NCBI RefSeq assembly: GCF_020510445.1 | Contig: NZ_JAHBAG010000001.1 | Span: 3,200,501-3,264,500, forward strand | From: Hydrogenophaga taeniospiralis | GTDB lineage: Bacteria > Pseudomonadota > Gammaproteobacteria > Burkholderiales > Burkholderiaceae_C | Length of the DNA: 64,000 nucleotides | Reading direction: 5' to 3' | Shown here: positions 54,690-63,052 of the stretch, piece by piece | How the letters are laid out: each line of letters opens with the position of its first letter | Numbering within the stretch: position 1 is the first letter of the stretch | Program-made: the position numbers and the translations under genes | The notes under the pieces: generated by a model | What the model was told of the DNA's origin: nothing | Database searches by the model: none | What the model saw: only the letters and a program-made list of their open reading frames with translations

Positions 54690-56240
54690 TCAAAGGTGAG
54701 ATGAAACAGTGGTTTGGGCGGAACGGACAATCGGAAAACGGGCACGGGCCTCCAGCGTGTCGAGGTCGATGTGGTTGCGCATGTAGCGTTGGCTGGCGGG
54801 CTGGAATGGCTGGTGGTCCCAAGGCTGGGCCGCACCCTGGTTTTGGGCCGCGAAATGAAAGCGGCGGCGCTTCTGGCTGGCGATCACCTGGGCCATGAGC
54901 GCAGGCATGTCCCAGCGCTGCGCCACCTCGACGCGGAAGGCCTGCGCCGTGGCCGCGTGGGCAGGGTCGGCCGCCAGGTTGCACAGCTCCAGCGGGTCGG
55001 CCGCCAGGTCGTACAGTTGGTCGGGGTCCACCGGGGTGTGCACAAACTTGAACTTGCCGCGGCGCAGCATCACCAGCGGGGCCACGGCGCCTTCGCCCAG
55101 GTACTCGCCGATCACCTCGTCATGCCCGCCTGTGCCCGTGAGGTGTGGCCAGAGGCTGCGGCCGTCCAGCGGCTCCGGCAGGGCGGGCGCGGCGCCATGG
55201 AACGCCAGGTCCATCAGCGTCGGCAACAGGTCCATCGAAGACACATTCGCCGTCACCCGCGCTGCCTTGAAGCGCTGGGGTGCATGCACGATCAGCGGGA
55301 TCCGGCAGGCATTCTCGAAGTAGTTCATCTTGTACCAAAGCCCGCGTTCGCCCAGCATGTCACCATGGTCGGACAGCACGACGACGATGGTGTTGTCGGC
55401 CTGGCCGGCTTGCTCCAGCGTTTTCAGGATGCGGCCCATCTGGTCGTCCACATACGACACCGCGCCGTAGTAGGCGTGGCGGGCATTGCGCACCTGGTCG
55501 TCGCTCAACGGGGTGCGGTCCATGTCGCTCACATGGCGCAGTCGCAGGGTGTGAGGGTCGCGGGGAACCATGTCGTCGCGCACCCGAGGCATGTCGATGT
55601 CTTCATGCCGGTAGCGGTCCCAGTATTCGCGGGGAATGGCGTAGGGGTCGTGCGGGTGGGTCATGGAGACCACCATGCAGAATGGGCGCTGATCTTCGTC
55701 ACGGGCCATGTCAAACAGCTTTTGCTGCGCGAGGAAGGCCACCTCGTCATCGAAGTCCAGCTGGTTGGTGCGCACGCACAGGCCCGCATCCAGCACGGAG
55801 CCCATGTTGTGGTACCAGCTGGGGCGCACTTCCGGGTGCTCCCAGTCGGGGGTCCAGCCGAAGTCGGCGGGGTAGATGTCGGTGGTCAGCCGCTCTTCAA
55901 AGCCATGGGTCTGGTCAGCACCACAAAAATGCATCTTGCCCGAGAGCACGGTGCGGTAGCCCGCGTGACGCAGGTGGTGGGCAAAGGTGAGCACTTCGGA
56001 CGGCATCTCGGCCGCGTTGTCATATGCCCCGATGACCGACGGCAGCTTGCCGGACAAAAAGACGTAGCGCGAAGGCGCACACAAAGGGCTGTTGGTGTAC
56101 GCCGACTCGAACACCACACCGGCAGCGGCCAGCGCGTCGATGGTGGGCGTCTTGCACACCGTGTTGCCATATGCCGCCAGTGCTGAGGGCGTCAGCTGGT
56201 CGGCCATGAGGATGAGGATATTGGGTGGGCTCACGTTCAA
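54690..56240 (-). CDS. betC: Choline-sulfatase
   Basis: The 516-residue type I sulfatase hydrolyses choline-O-sulfate to choline and sulfate, supplying the glycine betaine precursor. The formylglycine motif is C54-A-P-S-R (SPLCAPSRYVFLSGK). Metal ligands are visible in LILMADQL and VVVLSDHGDMLGE, and H/K residues in SGKMHFCGADQTHG. The C-terminus (RRRFHFAAQNQG) is typical of BetC. There is no signal peptide, so it is cytoplasmic. It is divergent from a LysR regulator and is followed by the choline-type binding protein. Confidence 0.95.
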   Translation of the reverse strand: MNVSPPNILILMADQLTPSALAAYGNTVCKTPTIDALAAAGVVFESAYTNSPLCAPSRYVFLSGKLPSVIGAYDNAAEMPSEVLTFAHHLRHAGYRTVLSGKMHFCGADQTHGFEERLTTDIYPADFGWTPDWEHPEVRPSWYHNMGSVLDAGLCVRTNQLDFDDEVAFLAQQKLFDMARDEDQRPFCMVVSMTHPHDPYAIPREYWDRYRHEDIDMPRVRDDMVPRDPHTLRLRHVSDMDRTPLSDDQVRNARHAYYGAVSYVDDQMGRILKTLEQAGQADNTIVVVLSDHGDMLGERGLWYKMNYFENACRIPLIVHAPQRFKAARVTANVSSMDLLPTLMDLAFHGAAPALPEPLDGRSLWPHLTGTGGHDEVIGEYLGEGAVAPLVMLRRGKFKFVHTPVDPDQLYDLAADPLELCNLAADPAHAATAQAFRVEVAQRWDMPALMAQVIASQKRRRFHFAAQNQGAAQPWDHQPFQPASQRYMRNHIDLDTLEARARFPIVRSAQTTVSSHL

Positions 56241-56266
56241 ACTACCGGTGTAGACACAACAGCAAC

Positions 56267-56347
56267 ATAAAGTTCATTTATGCGATGAGTTCAGTTTATG
56301 CAGGCTGTTTGACGTAGTGAAGGCCGTCATTTCTTATGCAGGTATAA
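56267..56347. promoter_or_regulatory. LysR-type boxes between betC and its regulator
   Basis: ATAAA-GTTCA-TTTAT (56267-56281) and TTAT-GCAGGT-ATAA (56334-56347) are inverted repeats of the T-N11-A kind. TTATGC also recurs at 56278, 56296 and 56334. They lie in the 116-base divergent region and are the likely binding sites for the LysR protein. Confidence 0.55.
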
Positions 56348-56356
56348 ATAGTGCTT

Positions 56357-57346
56357 ATGAAAGACATGCGCCGACTCCCCCCTTTGCAAAGCCTGGTGTT
56401 CTTTGAAGCCGCGGTGCGGCATCTGAGCTTTACGGCGGCCGCCCGGGAGCTGGGCACCAGCCAGCCGGCGGTCAGCCAGCGCATCAGCTTGCTGGAGGAC
56501 GACCTGGGCGCGCCCTTGTTCAAGCGGGAGCACCGTGGCGTCTCGCTCACCCCGGAAGGGCTGCAACTGGTCACGGCGGTGCGCGAGAGCCTGAGCTGCA
56601 TCGGCGAGGTGGCGGCCAAAATCCGGGCGCGGCGCGAGCGCCAGGTGTTGACGGTGGCCACCGACTTCGGCTTTGCCACCTACTGGCTGATGCCGCGCCT
56701 GGCCACGCTGCGCGAGCTGGTGCCGGAGCTGGATGTGCGCATCGTCACCAGCCAGAACCAATTTGATATCCGCGGCGAGCCGGTGGACATGGCCATTGCC
56801 TTTGGCGACGGGCATTGGCCCGGCTGCAGCGCGGCCCCCTTGATCCCCGAAATCGTGGTGCCGGTTTGCAGCCCCGCCTTCTTTGCGCGGCAGCACCTGA
56901 GCGGGCTGGCCGCCGACATGCGCACGCTGCCGCTGCTGCACCTGGAGAGCGCCGAGCCCCAGCGCTGGCTGCAGTGGGACGGCTGGTTTGCAACCCACGG
57001 CCTGCGCAGCGCAGGCACTGGGCACGACCTCACGCTCAACAACTACCCGCTGGTGATCCAGGCCGCCATGGCCGGGCAGGGCGTGGCGCTGGGCTGGGCC
57101 CCTTTGGTCGATGAACTGGTGCGAAGCGGGCAACTGGTGCCGGCAGTGGACAGCCCGCAGCGCACGGCGCGTGGCTACTTTCTGGTGGAGCCCAACACCC
57201 GCCGCAACAGCGAGGCATTGCACCGCTTCCGCCGCTGGATGGTGCAGGAATGCGCGCAAGCGCTGGCAGACAGCCCCTTCAGTGCCGCAGTACCTGCAAC
57301 CGAAAATTCACAGTCAGATCCCGACTTGGCCCGTGCAGCACCTTGA
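56357..57346 (+). CDS. LysR-family regulator of choline-O-sulfate utilisation
   Basis: The 329-residue protein has an N-terminal helix-turn-helix (LSFTAAARELGTSQPAVSQR) and an effector domain close in style to GcvA/BetR-type regulators. The divergent position next to the choline-sulfatase gene is the standard arrangement for the choline-sulfate utilisation regulator. ATG 56357 (MKDMRRLPPLQ) is preferred to the GTG two codons earlier. Its 3' end is followed immediately by a ygiQ relic. Confidence 0.9.
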   Translation: MKDMRRLPPLQSLVFFEAAVRHLSFTAAARELGTSQPAVSQRISLLEDDLGAPLFKREHRGVSLTPEGLQLVTAVRESLSCIGEVAAKIRARRERQVLTVATDFGFATYWLMPRLATLRELVPELDVRIVTSQNQFDIRGEPVDMAIAFGDGHWPGCSAAPLIPEIVVPVCSPAFFARQHLSGLAADMRTLPLLHLESAEPQRWLQWDGWFATHGLRSAGTGHDLTLNNYPLVIQAAMAGQGVALGWAPLVDELVRSGQLVPAVDSPQRTARGYFLVEPNTRRNSEALHRFRRWMVQECAQALADSPFSAAVPATENSQSDPDLARAAP

Positions 57347-57364
57347 ATCGCTGCGGGTCCGTTG

Positions 57365-57473
57365 TCAAGACCATGGGCCGCGCCGAAGGGTGCGACCGCA
57401 ACCGGCAAGGCGCCGACCAAGGGTCGCATCCTGACCCAGCACACGGGCTTGCCGCCACGGGCTGGAGTGAAGG
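57365..57473 (+). pseudogene. Relic of the 3' end of a ygiQ gene
   Basis: Bases 57365-57386 equal 53435-53456 exactly (coding KTMGRA). Bases 57404-57473 match 53623-53692 (coding [20 protein letters not shown]), and about 150 bases between the blocks are missing. The two blocks are in different frames, so it is not a gene. In the second block seven of the nine codon differences are at third positions only. It marks the far side of the choline-O-sulfate module. Confidence 0.88.
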
Positions 57474-57540
57474 GGCCGTCGTCCGCTGAGTGGTCGCTCC
57501 GACGGAGCGGATCCCGCAACGCCCCTTGGCTTATGACCCG

Positions 57541-58104
57541 TTACCTGAAATCGGCGGCCAGAGGGTTGGCGGGAGCCAGGTGGTCGTTGCTGCCGGCGTC
57601 TTTCGGCAGCTGGGGCGCTACCGCCTGCTTGGCTTGGATTTTGGTATACGGAGATGCGCTTCCCCATCCCGTGGGGATTTCATTGGGGTTGTTGGTAATG
57701 ACCAGAAAAAGCTGCGTTGCATTGGCGGTGATATAGCCTGGATACGCTCCGTCTGGATAGGTCATGCTCATCGTGTCGACTTCTCCGCCCAGAACATTGG
57801 CTTTGGGCCCCAGTTGGATCGTCACATTGGGGATAACGGGGATGGCGCCCAAGAGGTTTTTGCAGGCTGGGTCGGAGTAGGCAAGCGTATTGGAATCACT
57901 GCCGTTCAGCGAGGTGGCCGACGCTTTTGCCAAGTTGAAGGTGCGGGTTTGAAAGTAGGTTTTGCCGTCGATCGCTTTGTAGGAGAAACAGGCTGACTTC
58001 CAGGCTCCGACATACATGTCAGCGGGGTCGTCAGAGCCGCCGCCGCAAGCCACCAGGGCAGAAACACCCACCGACGCCAGGAAAAATTTGAACAAACGAT
58101 TCAC
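57541..58104 (-). CDS. Lipoprotein of unknown function
   Basis: The 187-residue protein has a lipoprotein signal (SALVACGGGSDD, lipidated Cys at about residue 20), a beta-rich mature part with two further cysteines (KSACFSYK, DPACKNLL), and no family I can name. It is AT-richer than its neighbours. It lies right after the ygiQ relic, on the opposite strand. Confidence 0.75.
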   Translation of the reverse strand: MNRLFKFFLASVGVSALVACGGGSDDPADMYVGAWKSACFSYKAIDGKTYFQTRTFNLAKASATSLNGSDSNTLAYSDPACKNLLGAIPVIPNVTIQLGPKANVLGGEVDTMSMTYPDGAYPGYITANATQLFLVITNNPNEIPTGWGSASPYTKIQAKQAVAPQLPKDAGSNDHLAPANPLAADFR

Positions 58105-58182
58105 GAAAGACCTCCTTGATGAAGTGAATTAACCGAGATTGCTACAAATTGTAAACCGCGGCGCTACACCGACAATCCGACG

Positions 58183-59151
58183 ATGTTCTCTCGATCCATT
58201 TTCTGGCGCCGCTTCACAGCCATGGCAGCGGCATTCGCCGCCTTGTGCTCAGCGATCCCGGCCATGGCTGCGCCTGCCGATGCCGCGTCATGCCCGCCCC
58301 AACCCGCACCCCCCAGCCGCGAGCTGATGCAGAAAGCCCAGCAGCAGGCCACCGACCGGGGGTTTCTCTGGCGCATCAGCCGCGATGGGCGCGATTCTTT
58401 TCTGTACGGAACGATCCATGCCGGGCGGCCGGAGTGGTTTGCGCTGGGGCCGAAGGCCGAGGCCTCGTTGTCTCGCACGGGTGCGCTGGCGCTGGAGATC
58501 AACGTGACCGATCCGGCGGTGGCGGAGGCGCTGCGTGGCGTGATGCAGGGGCCGGTGCGGTCGCTGCCGGCCGAGTTGATGCAGTCGCTGCGTTCGGCCT
58601 GGGCGGCCGAATGCCTGCCGGCGGCGGCCCTCGAGCAGGGGGCGGCTGAATACCACGCCACCCTGCTGGCCGTGGCGCAGGCGCAGCGCCAGGGGCTGTT
58701 TCCGCTGTATGGCGCGGAGTCGGCGCTGCTGATGCACAGCCTGCGCGTCCAGCGCCCGGTGGTGGGGCTGGAGTCGGTGCAGACGCAGCTCTCGGCGCTG
58801 CTGGCACGCGACGACGAAGAGGCCGCCGCCATGGTTCGCGAGATGCTGGCCGAACTGCGGCGCCCCGAGGCCGTGCGTGGCCTGGAGCGGCTGGCGCGGG
58901 CCTGGGCGAGCCGCGACCTGAAGGACCTGGAGGCCTATGCCGACTGGTGCGACTGCCTGAACACGCCGACCGACCGGGAGGTGTTTGCCCGCCTGGTGGA
59001 CGGGCGCAACCCCGGCATGGCCGAGGCGATCGAGCGACTGCACGCCGAGGTGAGCGTGTTCGCGGCCGTGGGTTCGCTGCACATGGTGGGGCCGCAGGGG
59101 CTGCCGGCCCTCTTGGCGTCCAAGGGATTCAAGGTCCGTCGCGTGTTCTGA
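58183..59151 (+). CDS. TraB/GumN-family secreted protein
   Basis: The 322-residue protein has a signal peptide ending near AIPAMA/AP and the two conserved GxxH motifs of the TraB/PrgY/GumN family (FLYGTIHAGRPEW near residue 72 and AVGSLHMVGPQGL near residue 300), with a conserved acidic LALEIN strand. Family members are proposed metalloprotease-like proteins. The last residues FKVRRVF match the usual end of the family. It stands alone. Confidence 0.9.
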   Translation: MFSRSIFWRRFTAMAAAFAALCSAIPAMAAPADAASCPPQPAPPSRELMQKAQQQATDRGFLWRISRDGRDSFLYGTIHAGRPEWFALGPKAEASLSRTGALALEINVTDPAVAEALRGVMQGPVRSLPAELMQSLRSAWAAECLPAAALEQGAAEYHATLLAVAQAQRQGLFPLYGAESALLMHSLRVQRPVVGLESVQTQLSALLARDDEEAAAMVREMLAELRRPEAVRGLERLARAWASRDLKDLEAYADWCDCLNTPTDREVFARLVDGRNPGMAEAIERLHAEVSVFAAVGSLHMVGPQGLPALLASKGFKVRRVF

Positions 59152-59288
59152 GATGGGCGGCTTGCGGACAGGAAGCGAAGACTTGAGATAAGTCATGAAC
59201 TGCGCTGATTCCCCCACGGCGCAGCGGGCTTTCTTACACAATTCGTTACTTCCGGGCGGCACCTGTCGTCCATTTGGGGACACTTTCC

Positions 59289-59798
59289 ATGGCACATCTG
59301 AACTGGACGCCCGATCTTGAAACGGGCATCCGCGAAATCGACGGGCAGCACAAGCGCATCGTCGACTACATCAACCAGCTCTACGACGCCCGTGACCATC
59401 ACGACCGCGAGGCCGTGGGTGCTGTGATCGACGAAATGGTGGACTACACGCTGTCGCACTTCGCATTCGAAGAATCCTTGATGGCGGACGCCGGCTACAT
59501 GTTCGCCGGCCCGCACAAGAAGGTGCACGAGCTGTTCACGCGCCGGGTGGGCGAATACCGCATGCGCTTCGAGGCGGGTGAAGACGTCGCGTCCGATCTG
59601 CACGCCATGCTCTCGCGCTGGCTGTTCAACCACATCCGCAACGACGACCGCAGCTACGCCGACGCGGTGAAGGTCTACCTGAAGAACGTCAGCCACGGCG
59701 AGGCCGACATGAAGGCCCAGATCAAGGAAGAGCTGATCCGTGAGCTGCAGCTGAAAAAGAAGCGCGGATTCTTCGCACGGCTGTTCGGCCAGGACTGA
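59289..59798 (+). CDS. Bacteriohemerythrin
   Basis: The 169-residue protein binds a di-iron oxygen site. The ligands are visible in order: [33 protein letters not shown] and [11 protein letters not shown]. The C-terminus carries a charged helix ([19 protein letters not shown]) that may bind membrane or a partner. Start ATG 59289 (MAHLNWTPD) is chosen because family members begin there; a codon 15 bases upstream is possible. The role is oxygen storage, delivery or sensing. Confidence 0.93.
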   Translation: MAHLNWTPDLETGIREIDGQHKRIVDYINQLYDARDHHDREAVGAVIDEMVDYTLSHFAFEESLMADAGYMFAGPHKKVHELFTRRVGEYRMRFEAGEDVASDLHAMLSRWLFNHIRNDDRSYADAVKVYLKNVSHGEADMKAQIKEELIRELQLKKKRGFFARLFGQD

Positions 59799-59873
59799 AC
59801 GCTGAACCGGGCTGCCGCAGAGTGGTCAACTGGCCTGAAATGGCGCAAAATGCGCCAAACAGGAGTTTTCGCC

Positions 59874-60215
59874 ATGTCCTCCACCCCCAGCCCGTTTGCG
59901 TCCGTGAAACTGCCCTCCGCCCTGGTGCAGCAGGCCCGAGAAGCGGCCCAGCCGCAGCGCCGCTCAATTGCGGGTCAGATCGAATACTGGGCCACCCTGG
60001 GGCGCATTGCCGACGAAACCGGCCTCACCGTGCAGGAGGCGCGCGAGGCGATTGCGCTCTACGACGCCCGCCATCGCGCCCCGGCAGATGAGTCCCTTGA
60101 CGCCATCGAGGCGCGCTTCATGGCCGCCGAATCCACCGGCCGCCTGGCCCAGGCGGTGCGCGACACCGTGCTGGCCAACCGCCAGAAAACCGCGCCCACC
60201 CGCCGCGCCGCCTGA
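59874..60215 (+). CDS. ParD-like antitoxin
   Basis: The 113-residue protein has a ribbon-helix-helix-type N-terminus with VKLPSALVQQAREAAQPQRR then SIAGQIEYWATLGR, typical of the ParD-like antitoxin family. The C-terminal half would bind the toxin. It is 12 bases upstream of a zeta-like kinase gene, so the two form a probable type II toxin-antitoxin pair. ATG 59874 (MSSTPSPF) is chosen over a codon 24 bases upstream. Confidence 0.83.
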   Translation: MSSTPSPFASVKLPSALVQQAREAAQPQRRSIAGQIEYWATLGRIADETGLTVQEAREAIALYDARHRAPADESLDAIEARFMAAESTGRLAQAVRDTVLANRQKTAPTRRAA

Positions 60216-60227
60216 CGCCGCTGCCCC

Positions 60228-60845
60228 TTGGCCGCTCCGGTCTTTTACCTGCTGGCCGGCCCCAACGGCGCGGGCAAGTCCACGCTGTACCGCAGCGCGG
60301 TGGTCCAGGGCCTGATTCCCGCCAACGCCGAATTCGTCAACGCCGACCTGCACGAGGCGGGCCATCTGCAACATGTGGCCGACGCCGCCGAGCGCTCGCG
60401 CCAGGCCCGCCAGTGGGCCGATGCGCGGCGGGTGCAGTGTCTGGCCGAAGGCCGCTCGTTCGCCAGCGAAACCGTGTTTTCCCACACCTCCAAGCTCGAT
60501 CTGATGGCGGCGGCCCGCCGCGCCGGGTTCAGCGTGGTGCTGCTCGTGGTGTGTGTGGACGACCCGCAGCAGTTGCTCGCCCGGGTGAACCAGCGGGTGG
60601 AAGAGGGCGGCCACCCGGTGCCACCCGAGCGCATCCTGGCGCGTTACCCGCGCACCGTGCGGCACCTGAGCGTGGCGGTGCGGCGGGCCGATCTGGCGCT
60701 GCTCTACGACACATCGCAACCGCTCGACCAGGTGTTTCAGCCGCCGCGGCTGGTGGCGCGGTTGCGCGGCGGTGAGCTGGTGTGGCAGGCCGACCCGCTG
60801 CCGGCCTGGGCCCGCCACGTGGTGTCGCCCGAGCCCATGCGATGA
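60228..60845 (+). CDS. Zeta-toxin-like P-loop kinase
   Basis: The 205-residue protein starts at TTG 60228 (no ATG is available before the P-loop). It has Walker A LAGPNGAGKSTLYR, the zeta-like FVNADLHE and SFASETVFSH motifs, and a lid with two arginines (RILARYPRTVRHL). Zeta toxins phosphorylate UDP-N-acetylglucosamine or related substrates. The ParD-like gene just upstream is the presumed antitoxin. Chromosomal zeta-like proteins may also be plain kinases, so toxicity is not certain. Confidence 0.83.
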   Translation: MAAPVFYLLAGPNGAGKSTLYRSAVVQGLIPANAEFVNADLHEAGHLQHVADAAERSRQARQWADARRVQCLAEGRSFASETVFSHTSKLDLMAAARRAGFSVVLLVVCVDDPQQLLARVNQRVEEGGHPVPPERILARYPRTVRHLSVAVRRADLALLYDTSQPLDQVFQPPRLVARLRGGELVWQADPLPAWARHVVSPEPMR

Positions 60846-60869
60846 GCGGCCGAGGCTTCTGCTCGCGGG

Positions 60870-61343
60870 TCAGTCCGCGTAGTCCAGCGGCAGGGCGGTG
60901 GTGAACTTCAGCTCCTCCATGGCGAAACTGCTGCTCACGTCCGAGAGTTCGATGGAGCGGATCAGACGCTTGTAGACCGCGCCGTAGGCCGCGATGTCGG
61001 GCACCACTACGCGCAGCAGGTAGTCCACGTCGCCGCTCATGCGGTAGAACTCGACGATCTCGGGAATGTCGCGCACGGTGTCGCGAAAACCCTCGAACCA
61101 GGCTTGGCTGTGCTGGTTGGTGCGCACCCCCACGAACACCGTCACGCCCAGGTTGATCTTGCGCGGGTCGACCAGGGCCACGTGGCGGGTGATGAAACCG
61201 TGTTCGCGCAGCCGCTGAATGCGCCGCCAGCAGGGTGTGGACGACAGGTTCACCGCTTGCGCCAGATCGGCCAGCGGTGTTTCCGCATCGCGTTGCAGGA
61301 TCGCAAGAAGCTGCCGATCAATCGCATCCAGTTTCTTTTTCAT
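60870..61343 (-). CDS. Lrp/AsnC-family transcriptional regulator
   Basis: The 157-residue protein has a helix-turn-helix (LDAIDRQLLAILQRDAETPL, then LAQAVNLSSTPCWRRIQRL) and a RAM domain (EFYRMSGDVDYLLRVVVPD). It is divergent from the amino-acid racemase gene, which fits an amino-acid-sensing regulator. GAAAC-A-GTTTC lies between the two starts. Confidence 0.94.
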   Translation of the reverse strand: MKKKLDAIDRQLLAILQRDAETPLADLAQAVNLSSTPCWRRIQRLREHGFITRHVALVDPRKINLGVTVFVGVRTNQHSQAWFEGFRDTVRDIPEIVEFYRMSGDVDYLLRVVVPDIAAYGAVYKRLIRSIELSDVSSSFAMEELKFTTALPLDYAD

Positions 61344-61354
61344 GTCAATTCATG

Positions 61355-61365
61355 GAAACAGTTTC
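61355..61365. promoter_or_regulatory. Palindrome in Lrp-racemase divergent region
   Basis: GAAAC-A-GTTTC is a perfect 11-bp palindrome 12 bases upstream of the Lrp start, within an AT-rich stretch. It is a candidate half of an Lrp operator. Confidence 0.4.
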
Positions 61366-61457
61366 TACATTAGGCCATTTTTTGAACTGAAAAGGCAAGC
61401 CGGTTCTGCGCCCGCCCACGCACACTCCCTGCATTCGCAACACGCTTTGGAGCACGC

Positions 61458-62150
61458 ATGAAAACCATTGGCCTGATCGGCGGCATGAGCTGGGAGTCCA
61501 CCACCCTCTATTACCAATTGATCAACCGCGAGGTGGCCCGGCGCCTGGGTGGCCTCAGCAGTGCCCGCCTCAACCTGGTGAGCCTGGACTTCCAGGACAT
61601 CGCCCAACGGCAGCGCGCCGGCGACTGGCCGGGCATGGCGGACATCCTGCGCCAGGCGGCGCGGCGTCTGCAGGAGACCGGCGCCCAGTGCCTGCTGATC
61701 GGCACCAACACCATGCACAAGCTGGCGCCAGAGGTCCAGGCGGCGTCCGACGTGCCCTTGCTGCACATCGCCGACGTGACCGCCGACGCCATCCTGGCGC
61801 AGGGGCTGGACGCAGTCGGCCTCATGGGCACGCGCTTCACCATGGAGCAGGACTTCTACGTGGAGCGGCTGGCCTCGCGCGGCATCCGCTGCGTCATCCC
61901 CGACGAGGCCGAGCGCATCGAGATCCACCGCATCATCTTCGAAGAGCTGTGCCAGGGGCAGTTGCCGCCCGCATCGCGCGCCTGGCTCTCGGCCTGCATC
62001 GAGTCGCTCAAGGCACGTGGGGCCCAGGGCGTGGTGCTGGGTTGCACCGAGCTGCCGCTGATCGTGGGGCCGGACGACAGCTGCCTGCCCACGTTCGACA
62101 CCACCGCGCTGCACGCCATGGCGGCCGTGAACTTCGCCCTGGCCGACTGA
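61458..62150 (+). CDS. Aspartate/glutamate racemase family protein (YgeA-like)
   Basis: The 230-residue PLP-independent racemase starts with the family motif TIGLIGGMSWESTTLYY. Of the two catalytic positions, the second is Cys (C196 in LGCTELPL) but the first is Thr (T83 in IGTNTMHK). A Thr/Cys pair at these positions is, to my memory, also reported for E. coli YgeA, a broad-range amino-acid racemase, so the change does not mean inactivity. It is divergent from an Lrp regulator. Confidence 0.9.
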   Translation: MKTIGLIGGMSWESTTLYYQLINREVARRLGGLSSARLNLVSLDFQDIAQRQRAGDWPGMADILRQAARRLQETGAQCLLIGTNTMHKLAPEVQAASDVPLLHIADVTADAILAQGLDAVGLMGTRFTMEQDFYVERLASRGIRCVIPDEAERIEIHRIIFEELCQGQLPPASRAWLSACIESLKARGAQGVVLGCTELPLIVGPDDSCLPTFDTTALHAMAAVNFALAD

Positions 62151-62173
62151 GCGGCTTCGAGGAGCGCACCGAC

Positions 62174-63043
62174 ATGTGTCAACTGCTGGGCATGAGCTGC
62201 AACACCACCGCGTCCATCCGGTTTTCGTTCACCGGCTTTGCGCAGCGCGGGGGCTGCACCGCCGACCACGTGGACGGCTGGGGCATCGCGTTCTACGAAC
62301 CCACCGGCTCGCGCATGTTTCTCGACGACCGGCCGGCGAGCGAATCGAGGCTGGCGGAATTCGTGCGCAGCTACCCGATCCAGTCGCGCACGGTGATCTC
62401 GCACATCCGCAAGGCCACGCAGGGCACGGTGAGCCTGGCCAACACCCATCCGTTCACCCGCGAGTGGCTGGGGCAGAACTGGTTCTTTGCCCACAACGGC
62501 GATCTGCGCAACTTCCACCCGGCGCTCGACGGCGGTTTTTTGCCGGTGGGCAACACCGACAGCGAGAAGGCCTTCTGCTACCTGATGCAATGCCTGCGGC
62601 AGACCTTTGCCGACCGGCTGCGCCCACCGGAGTGGGCCGAGCTGGCGCCGGTGCTGGCCCGGCTCAACCGCGAGGTGGCGCGCTACGGCAACTTCAACTA
62701 CCTGCTGACCAACGGCGATGCGCTGTATGCCCACTGCTCCAGCCAGCTGGCCTGCCTGGAGCGCGCGCATCCCTTCCCCATGGCCCGGCTGGTGGACTGC
62801 GACATCCGCATGGACCTGAGCGCGCTCAATGGCGAGGCGGACCGCATGGTCATCGTCGCCACCGAACCGCTGACGCTGGACGAGCCCTGGCAAGCGCTGC
62901 GCACGGGTGAGAGCAAGGTGTTTGTGATGGGGCGGGAAGTCTGGTCGCACCACGAGCCCGAAACCATCCGCTTTCCGCTGCCCACCAGCACGGCCGGCCG
63001 GGCCTGGCCGCTGCCGCAGGCCGGGCTCGTGGCACCTGCCTGA
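62174..63043 (+). CDS. Class II glutamine amidotransferase (YafJ-like)
   Basis: The 289-residue protein has the N-terminal nucleophile C2 (MCQLLGMSC), so the initiator Met must be removed. Further class II motifs are DGWGIAFYE, ISHIRKATQG, NTHPFTRE and FAHNGDL. YafJ/EgtC-type proteins have this size. The start ATG 62174 is fixed by the requirement for Cys2 and by GAGGAGCGCACC upstream. It follows the racemase by 23 bases; an operon is likely. Confidence 0.93.
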   Translation: MCQLLGMSCNTTASIRFSFTGFAQRGGCTADHVDGWGIAFYEPTGSRMFLDDRPASESRLAEFVRSYPIQSRTVISHIRKATQGTVSLANTHPFTREWLGQNWFFAHNGDLRNFHPALDGGFLPVGNTDSEKAFCYLMQCLRQTFADRLRPPEWAELAPVLARLNREVARYGNFNYLLTNGDALYAHCSSQLACLERAHPFPMARLVDCDIRMDLSALNGEADRMVIVATEPLTLDEPWQALRTGESKVFVMGREVWSHHEPETIRFPLPTSTAGRAWPLPQAGLVAPA

Positions 63044-63052
63044 GATCCGCGT

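Noticed and set aside
57495..57509. CGCTCC-GAC-GGAGCG hairpin after the ygiQ relic
   Set aside because: Perfect but only 6 bp and without a T-tract; too weak to call a terminator.
57250..57736. Short open frames on the plus strand over 57250-57489 and 57362-57736
   Set aside because: They read through the two out-of-frame blocks of the ygiQ relic and then antisense through the lipoprotein gene; not real genes.
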